NCBI RefSeq assembly: GCF_013378055.1
Contig: NZ_CP051130.1
Coordinates: 186,001-250,000 of the forward strand
Direction: 5' to 3'
DNA from: Parasphingopyxis sp. CP4
GTDB lineage: Bacteria; Pseudomonadota; Alphaproteobacteria; Sphingomonadales; Sphingomonadaceae
Length of the DNA: 64,000 nucleotides
In this document: positions 16,521 to 24,981 of the stretch, in pieces
Layout of the letters: every line of letters begins with the position of its first letter
Numbering within the stretch: position 1 is the first letter of the stretch
Translations under genes and position numbers: made by a program
The notes under the pieces: model-generated
The model's database searches: none
Told to the model about the DNA's origin: nothing
The model's input: only the letters and a program-made list of their open reading frames with translations

Positions 16521-17408
16521 ATGGCGAACGATACAGATGAGGCAGCAGAACCGCAGCCCGGGGAACTGGTAAAGCGACATCGCCTATCGACCCGGATATG
16601 GCACTGGACAAACGCCGTAGCGATCATCGTCCTGCTGATGAGCGGCCTTTCAATCTTCAATGCCCATCCGCGCCTCTACTGGGGCAGCTATGGCGCGAAT
16701 TTCGACGACGCATGGCTGGAAATTTATGAAGAAGATGATCGCGGCTATCTCGAAATTGGCAATTGGCGCTGGGACACAACCGGTGTGCTGGGCCGTTGGA
16801 CGGAACCGGATGGTGACATTTCGACCCGCGCTTTTCCGCATTGGTCGACCATTCCGGGCTATTACAGTCTCGCTACGGGTCGCCTGTGGCATTTCTTCTT
16901 TGCCTGGATCTTCGTGCTTGGCGGGCTCGCCTATTGGTTCTGGAGCTTCGGCAATCGCCACGTGCAGCGAGATCTTGCGCCGAAGCGCGAGGAGTTATCG
17001 CTCCGCCACATCTGGCATGACATCAAGGAGCATGCCCGGTTGCGTTTCCCAACCGGGGCAGCCGCACTCAACTATAATATCCTGCAAAAGCTCAGCTACC
17101 TGATCGTGCTCTTCGTGCTGTTACCGCTAATCGTGCTGACCGGCCTCACCATGTCGCCAACGATGAATGCGGCCTGGCCGTGGCTGCTCGACATATTTGG
17201 CGGCCGGCAATCTGCGCGATCCATCCACTTCATTGTCGCATTCCTGATCACCTCCTTCATCGCGCTGCACTTGGTGATGGTCGTGCTCGCCGGGCCGCTG
17301 AACGAGATCCGCTCCATGATTACGGGTCGGTTCCACCTACCGAAACACCGGAAAGAGAAGCCCGAGCCCGCATCTGAACCCGCAGTATCCGCAGAGGAGT
17401 CCGCCTGA
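16521..17408 (+). CDS. Cytochrome b (b561/hydrogenase-type) membrane subunit
   Basis: A 295-residue protein with four main transmembrane helices and paired histidines for b hemes (RIWHWTNA, GRLWHFFFAW, ARSIHFIVAF, IALHLVMVV). An acidic, Trp-rich loop of about 60 residues follows helix 1. It belongs to the cytochrome b561/Ni-Fe-hydrogenase b subunit group that passes electrons between the quinone pool and a periplasmic partner. The ribosome site AAGAAGGGG precedes the ATG, and the stop overlaps the next gene by 1 nt, so the molybdopterin protein is the evident partner. Confidence 0.88.
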   Translation: MANDTDEAAEPQPGELVKRHRLSTRIWHWTNAVAIIVLLMSGLSIFNAHPRLYWGSYGANFDDAWLEIYEEDDRGYLEIGNWRWDTTGVLGRWTEPDGDISTRAFPHWSTIPGYYSLATGRLWHFFFAWIFVLGGLAYWFWSFGNRHVQRDLAPKREELSLRHIWHDIKEHARLRFPTGAAALNYNILQKLSYLIVLFVLLPLIVLTGLTMSPTMNAAWPWLLDIFGGRQSARSIHFIVAFLITSFIALHLVMVVLAGPLNEIRSMITGRFHLPKHRKEKPEPASEPAVSAEESA

Positions 17409-18178
17409 TGTCTATCATCACCAATCGCCGCAAATTGATTGCCGGTCTTGGCAGTTCCGTCCTGCTCGCCGGCTGCGATAGTTGGAGTCGGAGTGATCGG
17501 GTCAAGAATATCCTTGGTTCTGCCGAAGGCCTGACGATGCGAGCCCAGCGATTGATCACGGACCGCCAGGCTTTGGCTCGAGAATTTTCGTTGGCCGAGA
17601 TTTCGCCCCGCTTCCGTGCCAATGGCAGCCGCACGGCTGATACAGCGCAGGGCGAAGATTATCAGACAATGCTCGCCAACGGCTTTCGCGATTTCCGTCT
17701 GCAGGTCGATGGTCTGGTCGAACGACCGCTCTCACTCTCGCTGACTGATCTTCGCCAGATGCCAAGCCGGACGCAGATCACGCGTCACGATTGCGTCGAA
17801 GGGTGGAGCGCGATTGGCCAATGGACCGGGACGCCGCTTTCGCACATTCTCGACCTCGCGGTGCTGCGGGAGCGGGCCAATTATATCGTGTTCCATTGTG
17901 CCGACACCTATGGCTCACAGAACCGGCCCTATTATGAGAGTGTCGACCTGATCGATGCTTATCACCAGCAGACTATCCTGGCCTATGGCATGAACGGCGA
18001 AGATGTTCCCGAACGCCATGGCGCCCCGCTGCGGGCCCGTATCGAACGCCAGCTCGGCTATAAGCATGCGAAATTCGTGATGCGGCTGGAAGCGGTTGAG
18101 AGCTTTGACGATATTTACGGCGGCAAGGGCGGCTATTGGGAAGATAATGGCAATTACGCCTGGTATGCCGGTATTTAG
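17408..18178 (+). CDS. Molybdopterin-dependent oxidoreductase (sulfite-oxidase fold), exported lipoprotein
   Basis: A 256-residue protein with the oxidoreductase molybdopterin-binding domain; the Mo-ligand cysteine is in RHDCVEGW near residue 128. The N-terminus combines a twin-arginine-like NRRKLIAGLG with a lipobox LLAGC, so it is predicted to be folded with its cofactor, exported by Tat and lipid-anchored. It lacks the MsrP-type size and context but has the same partner logic: a b-type cytochrome encoded just upstream. Substrate unknown; S- or N-oxide reduction (damaged protein methionine, for instance) is a guess. Confidence 0.85.
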   Translation: MSIITNRRKLIAGLGSSVLLAGCDSWSRSDRVKNILGSAEGLTMRAQRLITDRQALAREFSLAEISPRFRANGSRTADTAQGEDYQTMLANGFRDFRLQVDGLVERPLSLSLTDLRQMPSRTQITRHDCVEGWSAIGQWTGTPLSHILDLAVLRERANYIVFHCADTYGSQNRPYYESVDLIDAYHQQTILAYGMNGEDVPERHGAPLRARIERQLGYKHAKFVMRLEAVESFDDIYGGKGGYWEDNGNYAWYAGI

Positions 18179-18196
18179 CAGCGATGGGCGAGCCGC

Positions 18197-18925
18197 TTAG
18201 CTCGTCTCTTCGTCCCGCATATCTTCATCGCCGCGATATTTGAGCTCCAGGAACTTGCCCTGGGTCGCCAGCGCGTCGAGTTCTCCTGCGGCGAGTTGAC
18301 GGGTCATCCGGCTAACTTCTTCTTCCACGATGTCCAGCCCTTCGACGAGCTGCTTCTCTGGCGTGTGGCCGCCATGGCTTTCCTCACGGCGGAGATGATC
18401 CGGAACCCGTTTATAGCCTTCAACCAGCTCGGGAAGTTCCACGCCTACCAGCCGCCGGACTTCGACAGCCGCCGGTTCACGCGGATCGAGATTGGCGAGT
18501 TGCGGCCGCAGTTCCTCTAACCGCACTGCGATCTGATCGAGCTTGCGATTTGCTGGTGCAGGAAGCGCCAGGCGCTGCTTCTCCAGCCAATGTTCAGTAT
18601 TGGTGGGGAGGGCAGGGAGCTCGCTCTCCATCAACTGTTCTTGCGTAAATTCGGGTGTCCGACCGGCGATCAGCACGGTCACCATCACGAAAAAGGTAAT
18701 CAGCAAGGTCAGCATCAGCCAGGCAAAGCCGAAGCTCCCGAAGAACAGGCCCGCACCGGTCATGCCGATAATCGTCGCGAGGGCAATCAGAACGCCCTTG
18801 CGCAACCGGCGGACAAAGGCCTGTTGCCGCCGCTGGCGTTGCCGCCGGGCGAGCTCGCGCGCTTGCGGCGAGACGCGCCGCAGCAACTCGTCTGCTTGGG
18901 CGAGGATACGATCGCTGGTGGCCAC
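18197..18925 (-). CDS. XpaC-like protein (5-bromo-4-chloroindolyl phosphate hydrolysis family)
   Basis: A 242-residue membrane protein: N-terminal basic helix, two adjacent transmembrane helices (about residues 44-66 and 69-88), then a soluble helical domain (about 110-235) ending in an acidic tail. This is the layout of XpaC proteins, which are almost always paired with TelA. Its ATG is 8 nt after the TelA stop. The old activity-based name comes from Bacillus and probably does not describe the true role. Confidence 0.82.
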   Translation of the reverse strand: MATSDRILAQADELLRRVSPQARELARRQRQRRQQAFVRRLRKGVLIALATIIGMTGAGLFFGSFGFAWLMLTLLITFFVMVTVLIAGRTPEFTQEQLMESELPALPTNTEHWLEKQRLALPAPANRKLDQIAVRLEELRPQLANLDPREPAAVEVRRLVGVELPELVEGYKRVPDHLRREESHGGHTPEKQLVEGLDIVEEEVSRMTRQLAAGELDALATQGKFLELKYRGDEDMRDEETS

Positions 18926-18933
18926 CGGTGCTG

Positions 18934-20148
18934 CTATCCTTCAATCGCTTCAAAGGGCACAGTCGCCTGGCTGTTTGCAGCGCCTTCGGCCCGGGCGATA
19001 TAGCCTTTCGACTTTTCAACTTCGTCAGAAAGCACGGTAACCGTCTGCTTCATCGAGCCCAGTGCTTCGAGCTTGAACCGATCAATCTCATCCATCGTAT
19101 CATAGATATTCTGGAAGGCACGCTGCAGCGTTTCGAGCGGAATGGTCGACGAGGCAGCCTGCTGGTGAACATCCGCTGTGGTCGTCCGCAGCATTTCGCC
19201 GGTTGAATCGATCATGTTCGCGGTCGTTTCGTTGAGCGCGGTGATCTGGCCAAGCACCAGCTTCTGATTGGTCATCGCCTGCGCGACCGTCACTGCCGTG
19301 CGCAATGCGCCAACGGTAGTGGTCGATGCGCGATCGACGCCCTTGATGAGCTCGACATTATTCTTCTTCACAAGGTCCAGTGCCAGATAGCCCTGCACCG
19401 ACACCGCCATCTGGGTCAGCAAGTCCTGGGTCCGCTGGCGGATGTAGAAGAGCGCGGTTTCTTTGATCGCCTTGGATTTTTCCGGGTCCGAAGTTTCAAG
19501 TTCAACCGCTTTTTCTTCGAGTTTCGCATCCAGCGCCTTGGCGACATAGATCATCTGTTCGAGCCGGCCCATCGCATCCCACAGCTTCTGACGCTCAACC
19601 GAAATTGCCGCATTATCCTTGATGAGCTCATCCTTGCCAGAGGCGAGGCGCTTCAGAATCGCTGCAATGTGATTTTGCGCGGACTTATAGCTGTCAAAAT
19701 AGTGGCGCAGCTTGTTGCCCCAGGGAATGATGCCAAACAGCTTGCGCTTGGAAGTCAGATTGCCGCGCGAACCGGGATCGAGATCTTCGACCGTACGGCG
19801 CAACTCGGAGAGATCCGTGCCGATCGCACTGTTCTCATCCATCGAGCGGATAGGCCGATCGAGGAAGCGGTTGGACTGGCCGGCCGCATCGGCAATTTCC
19901 TTGCGACCCATATTGGTGATCTGATCGACCTTGGCGCCGAATTCCGGGCTGTTCGCATCAAGGCCGGTCAGTTCGCTGACAAAGCCGTCAACCTTCTGAT
20001 CGAGCTTGGCCTGTTTCTCGGGCTCCACCGGCACGAGCCCGGCCGCTTTTTCTGCAGTCACTGCTGGAATCGGATCGGGCGCATCTAGCGTCAGTCCCGT
20101 GTCGACTTGCGTCGCCGTTGTCGTTTCATTTGCCGGTGTCGTGGCCAT
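18934..20148 (-). CDS. TelA-family toxic anion resistance protein
   Basis: From ATG 20148 (AAGGA nine bases upstream) a 404-residue, largely alpha-helical protein. The longer frame to 20232 adds 28 codons with no ribosome site. The TelA domain spans about residues 60-395 and includes FLDRPIRSMDE and WGNKLRHYFDSY; helices with heptad character fill the rest. TelA was named for tellurite resistance but is linked to envelope and lantibiotic/antibiotic stress. It forms an operon with the XpaC-like gene, next to the psp genes, so an envelope-stress role is inferred. Confidence 0.9.
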   Translation of the reverse strand: MATTPANETTTATQVDTGLTLDAPDPIPAVTAEKAAGLVPVEPEKQAKLDQKVDGFVSELTGLDANSPEFGAKVDQITNMGRKEIADAAGQSNRFLDRPIRSMDENSAIGTDLSELRRTVEDLDPGSRGNLTSKRKLFGIIPWGNKLRHYFDSYKSAQNHIAAILKRLASGKDELIKDNAAISVERQKLWDAMGRLEQMIYVAKALDAKLEEKAVELETSDPEKSKAIKETALFYIRQRTQDLLTQMAVSVQGYLALDLVKKNNVELIKGVDRASTTTVGALRTAVTVAQAMTNQKLVLGQITALNETTANMIDSTGEMLRTTTADVHQQAASSTIPLETLQRAFQNIYDTMDEIDRFKLEALGSMKQTVTVLSDEVEKSKGYIARAEGAANSQATVPFEAIEG

Positions 20149-20302
20149 GCCTGTTTTCCTTCTGCTCGGATTGTTTCCTAAATGCCTTCCGAGCGCGACA
20201 TTTTCAAGGTGCGTGTTACCCATATAATACACTTAGTGCAACATGTCACCTATGCGTTGATAATCCTTGGCTTTCGGCATGTTTTCGCGGCATTAAGCGC
20301 GA

Positions 20303-21226
20303 ATGGACCTGGATAAAATTCTTGAAGCGGTGGCTGAATTCGTCGAACCGCATCGCGGAAAAGGCAAGGTCGCCGATTATATTCCGGCACTTGCCAGCGT
20401 CGATCCGAACAAATTCGGGATGGCCGTCGCGACCCGTGATGGCACGTGCCACAAGATTGGAGATGCGGATGAGTGCTTTTCCATCCAGAGCATTTCCAAG
20501 GTTTTCACCTTTTCGCTCGCGCTCCAAAAGGTCGGCGATACGTTGTGGGAGCGGGTGGGCCGAGAACCATCGGGTTCCGCCTTCAACTCAATCGTCCAGC
20601 TCGAACATGAGCGGGGTATTCCGCGCAATCCGTTGATCAATGCCGGAGCGATCGTCGTCACAGATCATCTGATCGATAATGGTGATGCTGATGCGACGAC
20701 CGAGATGTTGCTCGGTGTCCTGCGTGATCATGCCGAAGATGAGAGCATTGCAATCGATATGGAGGTCGCGCGATCCGAGAGCGAAACTGGCGCGCGCAAT
20801 CGCAGCCTTGCCCATTTCATGGCGAGTTTCGGGAATCTCGACAATGATGTGGAGACTATCCTCTCTGCCTATTTTCGGCATTGCGCGCTGGCGCTCTCCT
20901 GCAGTCAACTGGCGCGCGCGGCCCTGTTTCTCGCCTTTGACGGCAAGGATCCGGTTACCCGCGAGCGGATCGTCACCCCGCAACGCTGTCGGCGGATCAA
21001 CGCGGTGATGATGACTTGTGGCCATTATGACAATTCGGGCGACTTTGCCTTTCGCATCGGCCTGCCCGGAAAAAGTGGCGTGGGCGGCGGTGTTTTGGTG
21101 ATTGCGCCGGGCGAAGGTGCGATTGCCGTCTGGTCACCGGGGCTCAATGAAGCCGGAACATCAACAGTTGGCGCCTTGGCGCTGGAAGCTTTGGTAGAAC
21201 AGACCGGGTGGTCGGTCTTCGGCTGA
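20303..21226 (+). CDS. glsA: Glutaminase A
   Basis: Serine-dependent beta-lactamase-like fold enzyme converting glutamine to glutamate plus ammonia. The 307 residues are full length for the bacterial GlsA family. Catalytic Ser and Lys are in FSIQSISKVF near residues 60-67; other signatures are RNPLINAGAI, SCSQLARAALFLA and the glycine-rich GKSGVGGGVLVI near the C-terminus. Stand-alone gene. Its ammonia can serve acid resistance or nitrogen supply; nothing here decides between them. Confidence 0.94.
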   Translation: MDLDKILEAVAEFVEPHRGKGKVADYIPALASVDPNKFGMAVATRDGTCHKIGDADECFSIQSISKVFTFSLALQKVGDTLWERVGREPSGSAFNSIVQLEHERGIPRNPLINAGAIVVTDHLIDNGDADATTEMLLGVLRDHAEDESIAIDMEVARSESETGARNRSLAHFMASFGNLDNDVETILSAYFRHCALALSCSQLARAALFLAFDGKDPVTRERIVTPQRCRRINAVMMTCGHYDNSGDFAFRIGLPGKSGVGGGVLVIAPGEGAIAVWSPGLNEAGTSTVGALALEALVEQTGWSVFG

Positions 21227-21314
21227 GCCGCAGTTGCAATTTGCGCAATCCACTCGACCAGTTTTGCAGATCGGTTGGGCTGCAATTTTCAGCAAACCGC
21301 GCTAGATAGGGGCC

Positions 21315-22742
21315 ATGGTCGATGCCGATCTCGCCCTGCTCTTGGCGCGTATCCAGTTCGCATTCACGATCAGTTTCCATTTCATATTTCCGGCCTTTTC
21401 AATTGGCCTCGCCAGCTATCTGGCAGTGCTGGAGGGATTGTGGCTGAAAACGAAGAATGACGTTTATCTGCGGCTCTTCAAATATTGGCTGAAGATCTTT
21501 GCGATCACCTTCGCGATGGGCGTCGTTTCCGGCATCGTGATGTCCTATCAATTCGGCACCAACTGGTCGGTCTTCTCGGATCGCGCGGGGCCGATCATCG
21601 GTCCGCTCATGGCCTATGAGGTGCTCACTGCCTTCTTCCTCGAAGCCGGTTTCCTGGGTGTAATGCTGTTCGGCATGGGACGGGTCGGCAAGAAACTGCA
21701 TTTTACAGCTACGCTGATGGTCGCCATCGGCACGGCGATATCGGCCTTCTGGATATTGTCCGTGAACAGCTGGATGCAGACCCCGACCGGATACACCACC
21801 AACGCCGTCGGCCAATATGTGCTCGATGGCAGTTGGTGGGATGTCGTCTTCAATCCGAGTTTTCCCTACCGCCTCGTCCACACCGTGATTGCCGCGTATC
21901 TGACGACAGCGCTGGTCGTTGGTGGGGTTGGTGCCTGGCATCTGCTCAAGGGTCGCGATCTGCCGGCGGTGAAGAAAATGTTCTCAATGGCGATGTGGAT
22001 GGCCGCACTTGTCGCGCCGATCCAGATCGTGGCGGGCGATTTGCACGGCCTCAACACGCTTGAGCATCAGCCGATGAAAGTTGCCGCGATGGAGGGCCAT
22101 TTTGAAAGCTATGATCGGGCCGCGCCCTTGATCCTGTTCGGCATTCCCGACAGCGACGCCGAAGAAGTGCATTATCAAGTCGCGGTTCCGGGCCTTGGCT
22201 CACTGATCCTCAAACATGATATCGAAGCAGGGATCGACGGGCTGGATACAGTCGCGCGCGAAGATCGCCCGCCGGTCGGGATCGTCTTCTGGTCGTTCCG
22301 GATCATGGTTGGGCTCGGCTTTCTGATGGTCGCGCTCGGGCTGTGGAGCTTATGGTCGCGCTGGCGGAAATCGCTTTATGAAAATCGCTGGCTACACCGG
22401 TTTGCGCTGGCGATGAGCCCGGCAGGCTTTGTTGCCGTGATCGCCGGCTGGATCACCACCGAAGTCGGTCGGCAGCCTTGGGTTATCTATGGCGTGATGC
22501 GCACCGAGGATGCGGTTTCAGCGATCGATGCCCCGGCTGTCGGTGCTTCTCTGACAGCCTTTGTGATCGTCTACTTCCTCGTGTTCGGTGCGGGCACACT
22601 GTACCTTCTCAAGCTGATGCGCCAACCGCCAGCACAGGGCGACGCTGCCGCTACTTCCGGACCAATTCGGTCGGCTGGCATTACGCCCGCGTCCGGCATT
22701 GCCCGCGACGATACAGGCACGGATGAGGAGCGGCCATCATGA
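21315..22742 (+). CDS. cydA: Cytochrome bd-type quinol oxidase subunit I (cyanide-insensitive, short Q-loop type)
   Basis: Subunit I, 475 residues, carrying hemes. His22 in ISFHFIFP corresponds to the high-spin heme ligand, and EVGRQPWVIYGVMRTEDAVS is the signature of the family. The quinol loop is short, as in CioA proteins, rather than long as in E. coli CydA. Its stop overlaps the subunit II start by 4 nt. The enzyme oxidises ubiquinol at low oxygen or when cytochrome c oxidases are inhibited. Confidence 0.93.
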   Translation: MVDADLALLLARIQFAFTISFHFIFPAFSIGLASYLAVLEGLWLKTKNDVYLRLFKYWLKIFAITFAMGVVSGIVMSYQFGTNWSVFSDRAGPIIGPLMAYEVLTAFFLEAGFLGVMLFGMGRVGKKLHFTATLMVAIGTAISAFWILSVNSWMQTPTGYTTNAVGQYVLDGSWWDVVFNPSFPYRLVHTVIAAYLTTALVVGGVGAWHLLKGRDLPAVKKMFSMAMWMAALVAPIQIVAGDLHGLNTLEHQPMKVAAMEGHFESYDRAAPLILFGIPDSDAEEVHYQVAVPGLGSLILKHDIEAGIDGLDTVAREDRPPVGIVFWSFRIMVGLGFLMVALGLWSLWSRWRKSLYENRWLHRFALAMSPAGFVAVIAGWITTEVGRQPWVIYGVMRTEDAVSAIDAPAVGASLTAFVIVYFLVFGAGTLYLLKLMRQPPAQGDAAATSGPIRSAGITPASGIARDDTGTDEERPS

Positions 22743-23743
22743 GCGATCCGACACTCACCATCATCTGGGCGGGCATCATTTCATTCGCGATCGGCGCCTA
22801 TGTTGTGATGGACGGTTTTGATCTTGGCATTGGCATCCTGTTTCCGCGCTTCACAGTCGGCCAGGAACGCGACATGGCGATGAACACCATCGCCCCCGTC
22901 TGGGATGGCAATGAGACCTGGCTGGTCCTGGGTGGCGGTGGGCTGATGGCGGCATTCCCGCTCGCTTATGCGGTGATCTTGCCTGCCCTGTATGCACCCC
23001 TGATCGCAATGCTGCTCGCCCTAGTTTTTCGGGGCGTCGCATTTGAGTTTCGCTGGCGCGACCCTGATCATCGTCGCTTTTGGGACGCAAGCTTCTTTAC
23101 CGGCTCCCTCGTCGCGACCTTTGCGCAGGGCATTACCCTGGGCGCGTTGCTGCAGGGGATCGAAGTGCAGGACCGCGCTTATGCGGGCGGTTGGTGGGAC
23201 TGGCTGACGCCGTTCACCCTGCTCTGCGGCGGAGCGCTTGTCGTGGGCTATGCCATGCTCGGCGCCTGCTGGCTGGTGATGAAGGGAACCGGCACGCTCC
23301 ACAACAAGGCGCGACGGATCGCGATCTTGCTGACGCCAGTCCTTTTGGGAGCGGTCGGTACCGTCAGCCTGGCCACGCCCTTTGTCGATCCCCAATATTA
23401 TGATCGCTGGCTGGAATCGCCGGGACTATTCGTGACCATCCCGATGCCGCTGCTCGTGATCTTCTGTGCTTTCATGCTCTGGCGTAGCCTGGAGAGTAAT
23501 TACGAAGCGCGCCCATTTTTTTGGGCACTCGCCCTGTTCGTGCTCAGCATGATTGGTCTCGCAGTTTCGATCTGGCCCTATGTCGTTCCGGGCAGCGTCA
23601 CGATCTTTGACGCAGCCGCGCCCCGCGAAAGCCAGATATTCATGCTGATCGGCGCCTCTGTTATGGTGCCGGTGATCCTTGCTTACACCGCCTGGGCCTA
23701 TTGGGTGTTCAGGGGCAAGGTCGATGAGGCGGGCTATCACTGA
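22739..23743 (+). CDS. cydB: Cytochrome bd-type quinol oxidase subunit II
   Basis: A 334-residue membrane protein with eight or nine helices. Typical motifs include the N-terminal IGAYVVMDGFDLGIGIL and APVWDGNETWLV. ATGA overlap with subunit I and 8 nt spacing to the small third gene make a tight three-gene operon. Confidence 0.93.
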   Translation: MSDPTLTIIWAGIISFAIGAYVVMDGFDLGIGILFPRFTVGQERDMAMNTIAPVWDGNETWLVLGGGGLMAAFPLAYAVILPALYAPLIAMLLALVFRGVAFEFRWRDPDHRRFWDASFFTGSLVATFAQGITLGALLQGIEVQDRAYAGGWWDWLTPFTLLCGGALVVGYAMLGACWLVMKGTGTLHNKARRIAILLTPVLLGAVGTVSLATPFVDPQYYDRWLESPGLFVTIPMPLLVIFCAFMLWRSLESNYEARPFFWALALFVLSMIGLAVSIWPYVVPGSVTIFDAAAPRESQIFMLIGASVMVPVILAYTAWAYWVFRGKVDEAGYH

Positions 23744-23751
23744 GCACGGCC

Positions 23752-23880
23752 ATGACTGACGATTGGGACGAGCCTGAGGGCCCGCTCTGGCAGAAATGGG
23801 CCTGGTTCATCGGGCTGTGGCTGGCGAGTCTCAGCGTTATCAGCCTGGTCGCCTATGGCATCCGGTGGTGGTTGAACTAG
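23752..23880 (+). CDS. DUF2474-type small third subunit of the bd oxidase
   Basis: A 42-residue ORF below usual length cut-offs: an acidic, Trp-rich N-terminus (DDWDEPEGPLWQKW) and one transmembrane helix (WFIGLWLASLSVISLVAYGI) ending RWWLN. Size, layout and position directly after cydB match DUF2474 proteins, which accompany CIO-type oxidases and play the part of CydX/CydS. The stop overlaps the convergent transporter gene by 4 nt. Confidence 0.85.
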   Translation: MTDDWDEPEGPLWQKWAWFIGLWLASLSVISLVAYGIRWWLN

Positions 23881-24851
23881 TCTGGCGCGCGCTGAGCGCC
23901 CAGCCGAGCGGCCATGATCGCCGACACTGTCATCATCGGCACATAATAGACGAGCAGCGGGACAATGATGAGGCCCGCCTCAGCGCCCGGAAACAGGACA
24001 CGGGCCATTGGCGTGCCGGAGATAACGCTCTTTTGCATGGCTGCGAACAGCAGGGCGGTGCCATCGCCATAGTCGAACCGGAACAGACGCGCGACGAGCA
24101 TTGCCGTGACAATCACGAGCAGCAGCAGAACCAACATCGCGGCGAGCAGCAACAGGAAGCGGTTTAACCCCAGTCCCGCCAGCAATCCGCCGCCCACAGC
24201 TGCTGACAGAGCGACATAGATAGCCAGCAAGATGGTGAGCCGGTCGAGCGAACGGCCGATTGCGGGATGCGCTTCGATCCAGGCGCCTACGAGTGGTCGA
24301 CACAGCTGACCGATTGCAAAGGGGACCGCGAGGATCATCACGACCTTGCCGATGCCTGACAGGTCTATCGGCGCGCCGGACGTGGAGAGCAAAGCGGCGA
24401 ACATGAGCGGCGTCAGCACAACGCCCAGCATCGAGGAAAAGGCGGCGGCGATAACGGACGCCGCCACATTGCCGCGCGCCATCGATACCATCGCGATCGA
24501 CGAGGCGACGGTCGTGGGAAGGGCGCAGAGGAACAGCGTTCCCGGGATGAAGGCTTCGTCGATGAACGGCGCCGCGATCGTTGTGAGCGCCAGGCCAAGC
24601 AGCGGAAAGATCAGGAAGGTGAAGGCGATGATCACGCAATGGAGCCGAATACGCGTAAACCCGCCAATCACGGCCGATCGGCTGAGCCGCGCGCCATGCA
24701 CGAAAAACAGGGTGACGATACAGATTGTCGAGATGGTCGCCAGCAGCTCCAGCGCCCGACCCGTCGCCGGCAAGAATGCTGTCACGCCCACCATCGCCAG
24801 CAGGACGATAATGAAGCGATCCGGGATGATTATGTCCGCTGCGCGCCGCAT
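23877..24851 (-). CDS. Bile acid:sodium symporter family transporter (YfeH/SLC10A7-like)
   Basis: A hydrophobic protein with about ten transmembrane helices. The N-terminal PDRFIIVLLAMVGVTAFLP and the central LPTTVASSIAMVSMARGN region match the SLC10A7/YfeH branch. I place the start at ATG 24851 (MRRAADIIIPDRF), since the preceding 25 codons back to 24926 are polar and unlike the family. Solute unknown; despite the family name, bile acid is only one possibility. Confidence 0.82.
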   Translation of the reverse strand: MRRAADIIIPDRFIIVLLAMVGVTAFLPATGRALELLATISTICIVTLFFVHGARLSRSAVIGGFTRIRLHCVIIAFTFLIFPLLGLALTTIAAPFIDEAFIPGTLFLCALPTTVASSIAMVSMARGNVAASVIAAAFSSMLGVVLTPLMFAALLSTSGAPIDLSGIGKVVMILAVPFAIGQLCRPLVGAWIEAHPAIGRSLDRLTILLAIYVALSAAVGGGLLAGLGLNRFLLLLAAMLVLLLLVIVTAMLVARLFRFDYGDGTALLFAAMQKSVISGTPMARVLFPGAEAGLIIVPLLVYYVPMMTVSAIMAARLGAQRAPD

Positions 24852-24981
24852 CACTTGGCCATAGCGCAGTGTCACGCGAACGCCAGTATCGGGCGCGCTG
24901 CGCTCATGCCTTGTTGCGGCGCACAAATGTCTTTATAGCCGCGCGCAAGATATCGCGTTCCAGACAATTGAGAGAATTCCT

